This document shows positions 1-8,700 of a stretch of DNA of 17,515 nt, piece after piece. The stretch covers positions 1-17,515 of the forward strand of contig JAAAVE010000379.1 in NCBI GenBank assembly GCA_015679605.1, read 5' to 3'. Below the pieces are notes generated by a model, which was not told the DNA's origin, made no database searches, and was given only the letters and a program-made list of their open reading frames with translations. The first letter of the stretch is position 1. The number at the start of each line of letters is the position of its first letter. The position numbers and the translations under genes are program-made. This DNA is from Podila epigama (lineage: Eukaryota; Mortierellomycota; Mortierellomycetes; Mortierellales; Mortierellaceae).

Positions 1-4
1 CTCA

Positions 5-235
5 ATGAAGATCGCCCCCTTTGCCTTTGTATTAGCCCTTGCCCTCGCTCTTGCCTCACAAGGCAATGCCGATTGCTGGTGCCATGACAGGGCCCTTTCT
101 TCTCGTTGCTCCTCCAATTGGTGCGGGACGGTCAAGTTCGGCTGGTTGTGCGTACACGGACAAGACGGGGCTTTTGCCATGTGCTGTTTGAACCCTCCTC
201 AAGGTTATAGGAGAGGCTATAGATGCACACAATAA
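5..235 (+). CDS. Small secreted cysteine-rich protein (76 aa)
   Basis: The single-exon frame starts with a classic signal peptide: a Lys at position 2, a hydrophobic Ala/Leu/Val core (about residues 4-18) and a likely cleavage after Asn-Ala at residue 22. The mature part would be about 54 residues with eight cysteines, including CWC at its start and an adjacent CC pair, which suggests up to four disulfides. The C-terminal end is rich in Gly, Tyr and Arg. I recognise no named family. It has the general form of fungal small secreted or effector-like proteins, but nothing in the sequence shows a target or activity. The ATG lies four bases from the window edge, so the promoter is not visible and an upstream exon cannot be excluded, although the signal peptide at residue 1 argues that this is the true start. 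A possible poly(A) signal follows at 351-356. Confidence 0.7.
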   Translation: MKIAPFAFVLALALALASQGNADCWCHDRALSSRCSSNWCGTVKFGWLCVHGQDGAFAMCCLNPPQGYRRGYRCTQ

Positions 236-350
236 GCAAGATATGTACATACCAATATCACCTAAAAACGCTGCACTCTGGAGCGACCAGTTTCCAGAAC
301 TCGGTGTCTCCTTGATATTACCCACTACATGCCACAGCACAAGGAAACAT

Positions 351-356
351 AATAAA
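351..356 (+). terminator. Possible poly(A) signal (AATAAA)
   Basis: An AATAAA hexamer lies 116 bases after the stop codon of the small secreted protein, a reasonable 3'-UTR distance. Such hexamers are common by chance in AT-rich spacers, so this is only positional support. Confidence 0.3.
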
Positions 357-608
357 TTTGTGTCAACTAGTAGAAAGAGAAGACAAGCTAAAGGAACTTG
401 AGGAGAAAAGATGGTGGGATAGGAAGACGGTGGGAAGGCAGGATAGTTGATGTGGATGGAAAGTGTCAAAGACCAAGAATCAGGAAGAGTGTGAGAGGTA
501 CGCTGCTTCTCATTCTTCTCTGTAGAGACGACCTCCTTTAAGGAGCCCAAAAAATAAATACGCAAGGGCAGCACACTGACATTCTCCAATCGAATCGTTC
601 ACATTTCC

Positions 609-648
609 TCATCATCAGCCTCATCATCAACATCGTCATCATCATCAG
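609..648. repeat. TCA-type microsatellite
   Basis: An imperfect trinucleotide tract of TCA units with a few AAC, GCC and CGT interruptions. Read on the minus strand it gives an Asp/Glu-rich peptide, which is expected from GAT/GAC repeats and is not by itself evidence of coding. Confidence 0.7.
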
Positions 649-691
649 CGCTTCTCTTCATCGCATTCTTCACCCCCGGCACGAATGTGGA

Positions 692-980
692 TTATGCTGC
701 GAAACACACCCACAATGAAGAAAAGTCATCTTGACAGTTGTTGTCCTTGCCCACAGCCAACTTCATGTTCACAAGCCTGTACCTGTACCCCGACTTGTAC
801 CTCGAATCCCCAAAATCCTTCCAAGGATCAAAAAAAAAAAAAACTAGACAGTCTTGACTCGTTTCACAACATTAACCGGCCTACCATCCTAAAATCTACA
901 ATATCTTGCCCTTGCGGCTGAAGAACAACCACGCCTTGATCACTGCCAGGCAGAAACCAGTGAATGCTCACAAGATCTTA
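692..980 (-). pseudogene. Possible gene remnant or unassembled exons
   Basis: Two minus-strand stretches read like ordinary protein rather than noise. One, about 829-692, begins DPWKDFGDSRYKSG, continues YRYRLVNMKLAVGKD and reaches a stop at 694-692. The other, about 970-896, contains a hydrophobic helix-like segment, AVIKAWLFFSRKGKIL. They lie in different frames, and a weak GTAGAT donor near 899 could join them, with a poor AAG acceptor near 818. No start codon, upstream exon or known domain could be fixed. It may be a decayed gene, the 3' exons of an unrecognised gene, or chance. I do not recognise the family. Confidence 0.18.
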
Positions 981-1886
981 ATCTTATGTCAACGGATATA
1001 TGCATCCTTCCGAGAACCAGGACAGAACCAGGACTGGACCGCTCTCTACTGTTCTTTATCCACTCCCCATCAGAATTGAAATTATACTGCGATTGTGCTG
1101 ACAGCTTGGTTGCTGGGTGCAAGGCGTATAATGGACATGATTGTTGGCCTCATGCTTATTGGCGGATGGTGGGCACTTGGACACACGGTAAGTAAAAAAG
1201 ATTTGGGATGTCAAGTAATGGTACACATGGGAGTTGGGCTGTTGGGTGCATAATACGCGGGGCTGCTGGGTTCACTGTACTCAAGGTTCATATCCATCGA
1301 AAACCATGGATCGACATGTAGAAAAAAAAGACGCGCTTTCATTTAATGGCAGCATTTTATTTTCACTTGAATAGGAACACAGTTATCACAGCTTATGACA
1401 TTCAAACAGGGTGTATGCGCAACATAATGGACTGAGGTAAAAGACAGATGAGCTGACAGAGGTCACCGTGGGGGTTAGGTAGAGCTGGTTGAGATGGCAC
1501 AAAGGAGGCGAAAAAAGTGTGCAACCACTACAAATAGCACTGAAAAGTTGATCATCTTGTCGTCACTGGCGTCATATGGTTAGCAGTTCAGGTCAAAGAG
1601 GCACTGTGAATAGACGCGAAGTGAATTGGAGTATTTTATCTAAGGGAACCGCCGAACAAACATACGATAGGAGAAACTGAAAAGGAAGGAGCAGAGTCCA
1701 AAAAGAGCAATCAAAATCCCTAGAAAGTGTACTTTGGCTCAAGTTACGGAAATGCTGCGAAAAAATGATGTTCACTCCATTCTTTTGCTCGTGTGAAAAG
1801 TGAATAGCAGTGTATGTTCTGGTTCATGGCGCGTGGTAGCACAAATGAAAATCTTACTGCCACTGTATCAAGTCTGAAGATTAAGT

Positions 1887-1892
1887 TTTATT
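1887..1892 (-). terminator. Possible poly(A) signal overlapping the transporter stop
   Basis: On the minus strand AATAAA overlaps the final TAA of the transporter gene. Cleavage 10-30 bases downstream would leave a very short 3' UTR, so a further downstream signal may be the one used. Confidence 0.25.
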
Positions 1893-4369
1893 AGTCGGAG
1901 TTATCACCTTTTGAGTGCTGCCTGACAATCTCATAATCGCCATGGCCGCCATACTGGCTGTGCTGAATTTTTCTAATCTTGTAATAATTCTGAAGAGAGA
2001 GAGGGTCGAAAAATTGTCTTTAATATCTTCCTTTTTCTTTGTTGTTTCACAGAGTTGAATGGTAATAAAGCATGCAATACAAACAGCAAAAATTTACAAA
2101 ACATCAACTTACATAGGCCATAATGCCGGCAATAGAGACAAACAGACTACAACGTATTAAAGGGGAAAAAAAAGCCATTAGCAAATAAAATCCTTGTCGC
2201 ATCATGCAAGAAATACGAACAGGTTAACAAGTACCCAAAAGCAAATGGTGCAAACCTACCCAAGCAGGTTGACAAATGTCAAACGATCGCCAAAAATGAG
2301 CATGCTCAGCGAGATAATTACAATCTCTTTGCTAATACCAGCGACAGAGAGTGTCACCGTTCCCGTATTCTTGATCAGCTTGAATTCAGCCACGGTCATG
2401 GCAAACGCGAGTAGCCCGCCTCCGCTCACCAACAGCAAAGTGACCATCCCATCCTGAAGAGTCGAAAAGAATGCAGACTGACCAAACTCCACAAATGGGT
2501 CCTCAACAATCAACGACAAAATCGACATGAGCACAAACATGATTGGACTGATATAGTACAGTGTCGCCACTGGATTGTCCATTCCCAATGCGTCCTTTTG
2601 TAATAGCATCTGGGTCATCGACCAGCGCAGACCCGACATCACGGACGCCAAGAGAACTAGAATGAACCCTGTCATGTCAAACTGGGTCTCGCCTGCCACC
2701 GTCAGTACGACTCCCACCACAATCACGCCAATGATCAGAATCAGGCTCAGCCGTGGTTTTTCGAGGCGAAAGAAGAAAGCAAACACGAGAACCCAAATCG
2801 GAGTACTCGATTTTATCTATGTAAGATTATTATAATTCAAGTGTGTGAAAGTGTGTGCATGTGTGAGTGAGCGTGTTGTTGTTCAGACAGGATGTATGGA
2901 ATGAAATGTGATTTATACTTTTTTTGCATGCATTGCATACTTTACCATGGTATAAAATGATAGCGTGATGTACATGAGTGATGCATTGGCCATGCCAATC
3001 TCTAATGCCGCAGCAATGGCGCAGGGAACCTAAGTTTCATAAAAGATTTAAACGTTTATAGCTTATCTTGATTAAGAGCAAATTGTGCATGTCACATGTC
3101 CCCTCCACAGAAATCTCTTACAGCATATTTTCAAAAAAATGGACTTTACCACTTGCGTAACATAACTGTGGAAGGTGACTCGACCTCCTTTGCCTGACCG
3201 AGTGGCATCAAAGACATGCGGCCAAAAATGCATCAAACAGGCCGTGATCACAAAGTGAAGGCCAGCATGAATCGACGACACGAACAGTGGCAAGTTGAAG
3301 TGTAGATTATCTTTGCCCATCAAGTTCTAGCCATTAGCAGGACGCAGAGGTAGAGGGAAAAGTGAGAAAGAGAAAGAAAGAGATAGATCGATCCATCCAT
3401 TGTCAGCTTGTTATTGTCCAGATTCGTGTACTCCTTGACTGCACATTCCCCCCTCCCCCCTCCCCATCCTCCAACATATTCTGACCCGAATAATAGTACC
3501 TTGTTGTAGATCGAGAGTGCCGTACTAAAGAAATACCATGCCGCGATATAACTGAGGTTGTGGGCAATATTCTGAGCCATTTTTTTCTTTGGCATCAAGA
3601 TCTGGGGGAGGGACGATGCTGATTGACCAATGTTGATAAAGACATTATCCCTCCCTTGTGTCTTTGCTGTCGTCGCCGTTGATGTTAACGATCCTGTTGT
3701 TGCTATCATTGGTCCGTTCATAGGACTATGGGTGCTGACAGAGGCCAAGAGGGATCCGAGGTGGCCGCGTCCAATAGTGTGGACTGTGGCTGTTGAGGAC
3801 TGTGATTTTTGTGAAGCTGTGGTTGATGTGTGTTGGTGCTGATGTTGATGATCAAGTTGATGTTGCTGCTGACCTGTGGACAATGATGAAGGGGTGGTCG
3901 ACGTGGTTGTCCCTGACAAGGAGGGGGAAGAAGAAGAATTGGGCGGTGTAGATGAGGATGAGGATGAGGATGAGGATGTGGTTGTGAAAGTAGTGATGTT
4001 GTTTGAGGCTGTGATATCTCGCCGAAAGGTTGCAAAGCCGCCATCCATGTCGCGCTTGTCGTCCTTGGCTTCGTTTACTAAGCCCAGATCGATACCATAA
4101 TCATTGTCATCATCATTCTTTTTGCGTGACGAAAGGCGGTCGACGAGTGGGCTGGCAGCGTGGATGAAACTAACACGACGCGCTGGCCGATCTTGTACCG
4201 GTGCTGTTGCTGTGGCAGTGGATGGAGAAGGCGGCGAGGGCGAGAAGGATGGCGAAGGTGAACTAGACGGAATGGCAGAAGAGGGAGAAGCTGGTGTGGA
4301 GAGTGAATGGCGTTTTGGCTGCTGAAGCGAAAAGCGTCTTGCGAGCGAGTTTTCCCTCGCGTCGCGCAT
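1891..4369 (-). CDS. SLC35C2-like TPT/nucleotide-sugar transporter family protein (606 aa, six exons)
   Basis: A multi-pass carrier of the triose-phosphate/nucleotide-sugar (drug/metabolite) superfamily, probably in Golgi or ER membrane; the substrate cannot be told. Exons on the minus strand: 4369-3500, 3326-3150, 3029-2946, 2816-2260, 2146-2113, 1989-1891. Each junction keeps frame and rebuilds family motifs: SIYNK joined to NLMGKDNLHFNLPLF, LSFYTM joined to IKSSTPIWVLVFAF, and FVNLLG joined to LFVSIAGIMAY then NYYKIRK. The SLC35C2-type landmarks YNK, LSFYTM..KSS.P and the C-terminal AY.YYK are all present. Roughly the first 265 residues are a low-complexity, Ser/Thr/Pro-rich, probably cytosolic extension with poly-Ser and His/Gln tracts, absent from the compact core of the family. 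Introns are 113-173 bases; the first has CTAAT very close to its acceptor. The ATG at 4369 has A at -3. Yeast Ymd8 and animal SLC35C2 are the nearest named relatives I can suggest from motifs. Confidence 0.88.
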
Positions 4370-4510
4370 TCTGGATAGGATGGGATTGGGATTGGGATGG
4401 ATGCGATGAAGGAATGGATAGAGGATGAAGGATGGGAGGAGAGATGGAGGATAAGATGAGAGATGAGAGATGAGAGATGGATGTGAGATGGATGGGGATT
4501 GTTAACAAAA

Positions 4511-4555
4511 GGATGGCAAAGGATGACAAAGGATGACAAGGATGACAGGGATGAC
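4511..4555. repeat. Tandem decamer array (GGATGACAAA-like)
   Basis: Four to five copies of a 9-10-base unit close to GGATGACAAA. They continue a longer GGATG-rich imperfect repeat field that starts at about 4376, upstream of the transporter start codon. Confidence 0.75.
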
Positions 4556-4800
4556 GAAGACGGCTGAGCAAAAAATATTTGAAATGATAATGAAAGCAGG
4601 AAAGCGAGGCGACATTTCCTCACTTTTTTCCCCCCTCCATCCTTCTCTTCATCCATTTTCTTTTTTTTTTTTTTATCATTCTTCATTCCTTCATTGACCA
4701 TTTCATCCATTCTACACTTCATTATCAATCCATCTCACAAATCTCTCCTCTCTATCCATCCTCGACACGTAGCCCACTCTCAATTACACACCCCTACCTT

Positions 4801-4832
4801 CACACACACACACACACACCACACACACACAC
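4801..4832. repeat. CA dinucleotide microsatellite
   Basis: An almost pure CA tract of 32 bases with one extra C, lying 38 bases upstream of the plus-strand start codon at 4870. Confidence 0.85.
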
Positions 4833-4869
4833 ATTCATACAGCAATATAAACACATTCATCTCCTAGTC

Positions 4870-5588
4870 ATGGGCGCATGCTGTGGAAAACCAGACCGCA
4901 AGAGCCAAGGATACGTCCTCGGCGGCAGCAACACCTCCTCTAACGCTTCTGCCCAGGCTGCTGGCAGCTCCAACGCTCAGCGTCTGGGAACCGCCTCTGG
5001 CAAGGCGAACCAGAATAACACCTCAACAACAACAACATCAGCTGGCCAGACTTTGGGCGCTGCTTCTGGCAGTGCTGGTAATGCTCGTCCACAAGGTGAA
5101 CTCTCTGCCTCTGCTCTTGCAGCCCAAAAACGCGCTGAAGCTGTAAGAATGTGTTCTCGTACACTTTTTTTTTTTTTTATTTTCTCCGCTCGCCCTAGCA
5201 ACGTGCCTGAATGGAACTATCCATCTATGGACAATTGCTATCGCACTATTGAACTTGTCAGTCAAACGATCGAGACTGTGAAACTAAAAAAAATCACTCG
5301 ATACATGCATGCTATAATAACCATGTCGACAATAGGCTGAAAAGCGAGGCGTCCAGCAAGGCGGCGGCAAACTCTCTCAGAAACTTGCCCAGCAGAAACA
5401 GCAATCGCCCTTTACTCCTGAAGAATCCGCACCTGAGCGTGCCAATGCAAGTTTTTTTTTTTTTGTTTGTTTGTTTGTTTGTTTCCATTGTCTCCAAATG
5501 CTGTTCAACAAAACTTTGGCTATGCTTACTGACTGACATATATCTTTCCATATCTTGATGCATTCGACAATAGGCGGATTGGAACTAG
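4870..5588 (+). CDS. Small myristoylation/palmitoylation-motif protein, SVIP-like layout (132 aa, three exons)
   Basis: The protein begins MGACCGKP: a Gly2 suitable for N-myristoylation followed by two cysteines suitable for palmitoylation, so it is likely tethered to a membrane. Exons: 4870-5142, 5336-5446, 5574-5588. Residues 10-80 are Ser/Thr/Ala/Asn/Gln-rich and probably disordered. Residues about 81-95 form a charged Ala-rich helix (LAAQKRAEA joined to AEKRG), followed by GVQQGGGKLSQKLAQQK. The end, after the last intron, would be ADWN. Intron 1 is GT-AG and phase 0. The last intron works best as GC-AG with donor GCAAGT. The layout (acylated N-terminus, short, KRAEAAEKRG helix) recalls SVIP, an inhibitor of VCP/p97, but the VIM consensus R-x5-A-A-x2-R lacks its first Arg here. 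The SVIP link is therefore a hypothesis; the gene itself is well supported. Confidence 0.72.
5447..5573 (+). other. Probable GC-AG intron
   Basis: A GT donor (GTTTTT, three bases downstream) would place the last exon in a frame that runs into a poly-Leu/Phe stretch. Using GCAAGT at 5447, the consensus donor of GC-AG introns, keeps phase 0 and ends the protein with Ala-Asp-Trp-Asn-stop. A CTGAC branch-like site lies near 5531-5535, and the acceptor is CGACAATAG, the same nine bases that end intron 1. A TTTG repeat (5461-5484) follows the donor. Confidence 0.6.
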
Positions 5589-5795
5589 TCTTTCTTTTAC
5601 TTTTACTTTTTTTTTCTTTTTTTCTTTTCTTTTTTTATTTTTTTTGTGAACAAGGATTCAGACAAACCAACAAAATGATACCAAAAAACAATCCATTACT
5701 GTGTACAAAGATAAAAAAGAAGAAAAAAAAAACTCTCATGCAATATGCAAAGAATAAAAAAGAATAAAAAAAAGACATGAAGCTATAAATCCACA
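5589..5795. other. Convergent 3' intergenic region
   Basis: The 3' ends of the plus-strand 132-aa protein gene and the minus-strand attractin-like gene face each other across 207 bases. On the plus strand AATAAA occurs at 5752-5757 and 5763-5768, both usable as poly(A) signals for the plus gene. No AATAAA is seen on the minus strand here. Long T and A tracts fill the rest. Overlapping 3' UTRs are likely. Confidence 0.5.
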
Positions 5796-8700
5796 TCACT
5801 CCTCCTTCTGCTTGAGTTTTTGCATCCGTCGCAGCTTCCGCTCAAATTGCCGTCGGTCCTCAAGATGCTGAGCTCTAAAGGCCCACCACCGCACCGGATC
5901 CGGAACAAGCAAAGTTCCAATTGCCATCGGAGGCAATCGCTTCTCCATCTCCTCATCCTCATCCTCCTCCTTCCCAATGTCCATATCCTTGTCCTTGTTC
6001 TTGTCATAGCTATAGTTATTATAATCGCTGTTATACAGGGTATCTTGGCGGTCATATCCACCAACTGCTCCATCAAATGGCATTTTTTCTCCACCTCCAT
6101 GCCCTCGGTTTCGCTCAGATTCTCCTTCTAGTCCTCCATCTCGTCCTCGTTCTTGTCCAGGATCGACTGGCTCACCCTGTGATAAGACATGTCGCGTTCC
6201 TGCATCACCAGGGAACACAATTATCACATTGACCGCGAGCAATGGTCCCGGCGCATATTCTTGTGTTCCACGCATCCGAACAGGCCGCCGTGGCAACACC
6301 GTGTCCTCGCTCCTTGGCAAAGGCGCCATAGTCTCGTTCATCCTTGTCTCTGCCTCCACCTTCAAACCCCTTCCTCCGCCATCTCCTTGACTCTTCCCTT
6401 GCTCATACTCCATTCGGTGGTTCCCGTGGTTACTGTCTGACAGGGATATCATCTCAATACTAGTCGAACCATCTCTCTTTTCGTCATTCTGAATCTGCTG
6501 TGGAGTATGTAGCCGATTAAGCAGTTGATGATGATGATGTGGTACGAACGGCTGCTGAGAATCCGATCCCCCACCAGAGGTACCGCTGTTCTGCCGTGTC
6601 AAGGGTCCAGAATGAATCGATCGACTTCCAAAAGTTCTTGAAGTCATCCTCGATGCCGTCCTCTGAACGTGCCGGAACGATCCTTGCGAATGTGCTGGGC
6701 GGATCACGGATCTCCGTGAACTAATACTCGGATGACGTTGATTTACAACATGCACTGTCCGACCGTCCCTTTGTGAACGTGACCTAGTTCTCATGTCACT
6801 GCTACTCGGTTGTCCATCGTTCAATTGACGTCGACGTACGATCCAGGCCAGATTACGATGGTACCGTCTCAAGTACATTCTCGTTTGAGGCACCAACGCC
6901 CCATGGAATGGTACAGGTTCAACCGAGATGGGCTGGACTTTGAAAGGATTGCGTCGATTCACTGCCAGCTGTCCTTGCTGTTGTTGCAGTTGCGGCTGCG
7001 GCTGCTGCTGCTGCTGCAAAAGATGTTGCGTCCCAAAGTGACCATGATTAGATGCCGTCGAAGACAACATACCCAAATCTATAACTCCTTCATGATCACT
7101 CTGGTCACCACCATCATTCATACCATCCGTCGGCCGACAACGCTCATTGGATGTCCGTGCTGCACCGCCTTCATAATCCGAACTCTCTATCCGAGTTAGA
7201 CCCTCATACTCTTCCGAACTAGATTTCTTGACATGGCTGCCATGTCCTCCTCGGAACCTCTTTAACGAAGCTGACCGGCCTAGGCTTTGTAGTGACCACC
7301 CACGTTGCAATCCAGTAGCGCCCTTGCCACTCCCAAAATTGTGATGACTGGTGTTGCCATGATTGTTGGTGCTGCCAGTGTTTCTTCGTCCACCAAAGGA
7401 AGAGCCTACACTATGCCGCCAAACGTTCAGACCACCACCACTCTCATCATCGTCATCACTTTGCCCATCGACTTTTAGCCCGCCTTCACAAAAACGTCGA
7501 GTTCGATCACGTCGTCCTTCGACCTGACTTTGACTCCTACCCAACTGTTTCTTGGCTTCATTATCACCTCCACCAGAAAGATCCTTCGACCGCTCAAAAG
7601 TGTCTTGTCCAGATTCACCCATCGCACCTGGTGGCATTGGCTCATACCGAGAAGCGATGTGCTCAAAGTCCAAAGACACCCTTTCCTCTTTTGGCTCATG
7701 AACCTTCTCCATAGGTGATATGGGTCGGTTCGACATGCGGTCTTGTCGGTCCCGGATATTGGCAGCAAGAGATCCCAGGTCACGGATATAATCTGACCGC
7801 TCCCGTGGCATGGCTCTCTTACCTTCAATAGGCGTTGCCATCTGACCTCCTTGTGACATTCGAGACGAGGGCAGTAATGGTGGCGCTGTTGGTACCATGC
7901 CTTCATCTCGACTATCGTCCTCATATCGAATGGTAGTCGCCCGCCAAACTCGCTCCGGATGCTCATGTTGTTCTTGCTGCTGCTGCTGTTGGTCTGGTTT
8001 CTGCTGCTGCTGCTGTTGTGGCCGGAACCTAAACCCATCATTCGAAACATGCTTCGAAAGACCTTGTTTAACAACTTGGTCAAACGCTTGAACACCCAGC
8101 ACCACTCTGTACAAGGGCTTCTCCACAACCCCATCCTGGTTCCTTCGACTCCAACCTCGTCTACCTACAGCAGCTCCCCCATTCCTCCGTCGACGTTCTT
8201 CTTCCTCTTCCTCTTCCTCCTCTTGTTCCAATCGCAAAAGTTCAAGTGTCTGGCGCGCATACTCACGTTCAATCATCCACCATCGAATTTTGCGTACAAG
8301 ATACAAAAGCACAATCGCTGCCAGAATCAACCCCACAATTATGAATCCCAACGTCCCAAGATCAAATCGCTTCCCCGCCACATTCCCTTGCTCATCTGGT
8401 ACCAACACATTCACTGTCACTGCAAACTCGACTTGTGCATCGTTCTTGTTCCTTAGTGAAAACACATAATACCCTGAAAACCGGCGTGGATCCCGTGCTA
8501 GGAATAAGAGCTCCCCAGAGCCTGTCATCCGGAGCCCCGATGTGGATGGTGACGCATCCAAACCCGAAAACCTTTGCCATCGACTCAGCAATTGATTCGA
8601 ATCGCGTGTTCCTGCAGGTGTAATCACGGGTGGGTACTCTGTCATATTCCAAAACTGCTCCTCAGATAAATCATTCGGTCGTGGTGAGGAAACACCGGAC

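Larger units (their letters stand above)
236..1890. other. Long interval without a convincing gene
   Basis: This 1.65-kb stretch lies between the secreted protein and the 3' end of the transporter gene. It holds the likely 3' UTR of the first gene, a TCA-type microsatellite (609-648), a run of 14 A (830-843), and protein-like open stretches on the minus strand near 690-980 that I could not assemble into a gene. A plus-strand hydrophobic frame at about 1080-1251 is open but has no start or family support. From 1300 to 1890 I see only AT-rich sequence with short chance frames. No tRNA, terminal repeats or intact transposon are visible. Confidence 0.5.
4370..4869. promoter_or_regulatory. Head-to-head intergenic region, probable bidirectional promoter
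   Basis: The 500 bases separate the start codons of the divergent transporter (minus) and 132-aa protein (plus) genes, so both promoters and 5' UTRs should lie here. The transporter side holds GGATGA/GAGATG-type imperfect repeats (4376-4500) and a decamer array (4511-4555). The middle has a T run (4662-4674). The plus-gene side has a CA tract (4801-4832) followed by an AATATAAA-like box near 4843, only about 27 bases before the ATG. No CCAAT box or named factor site is clear enough to call. Confidence 0.5.

Noticed and set aside
56-589. 177-codon minus-strand open frame opposite the secreted protein gene
   Set aside because: It overlaps a better-supported gene, has no recognisable domain, and reads as an antisense shadow plus AT-rich spacer.
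685-921. Plus-strand frame with CCPCPQPTSC and CTCTPTC cysteine clusters, metallothionein-like at first sight
   Set aside because: The cysteines come from ACAGT/TGT repeats opposite the more protein-like minus-strand frame, the Lys run comes from a poly-A tract, and the spacing does not match a metallothionein family I know.
1080-1251. Hydrophobic plus-strand frame (TAIVLTAWLLGARR, DMIVGLMLIGGWWALGHT)
   Set aside because: It has no start codon for its first part and an in-frame stop just upstream. The GTAAGT at 1188 has no matching acceptor exon, and no family was recognised.
4078-4728. 216-codon minus-strand frame overlapping the transporter start, Ser/His/Pro-rich
   Set aside because: It is produced by the GGATG-type repeats and the low-complexity first exon in a shifted frame.
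7475-8134. 219-codon minus-strand frame inside the attractin-like tail
   Set aside because: It is a shifted-frame shadow of the long exon 9148-5796, whose frame continues unbroken through the region.
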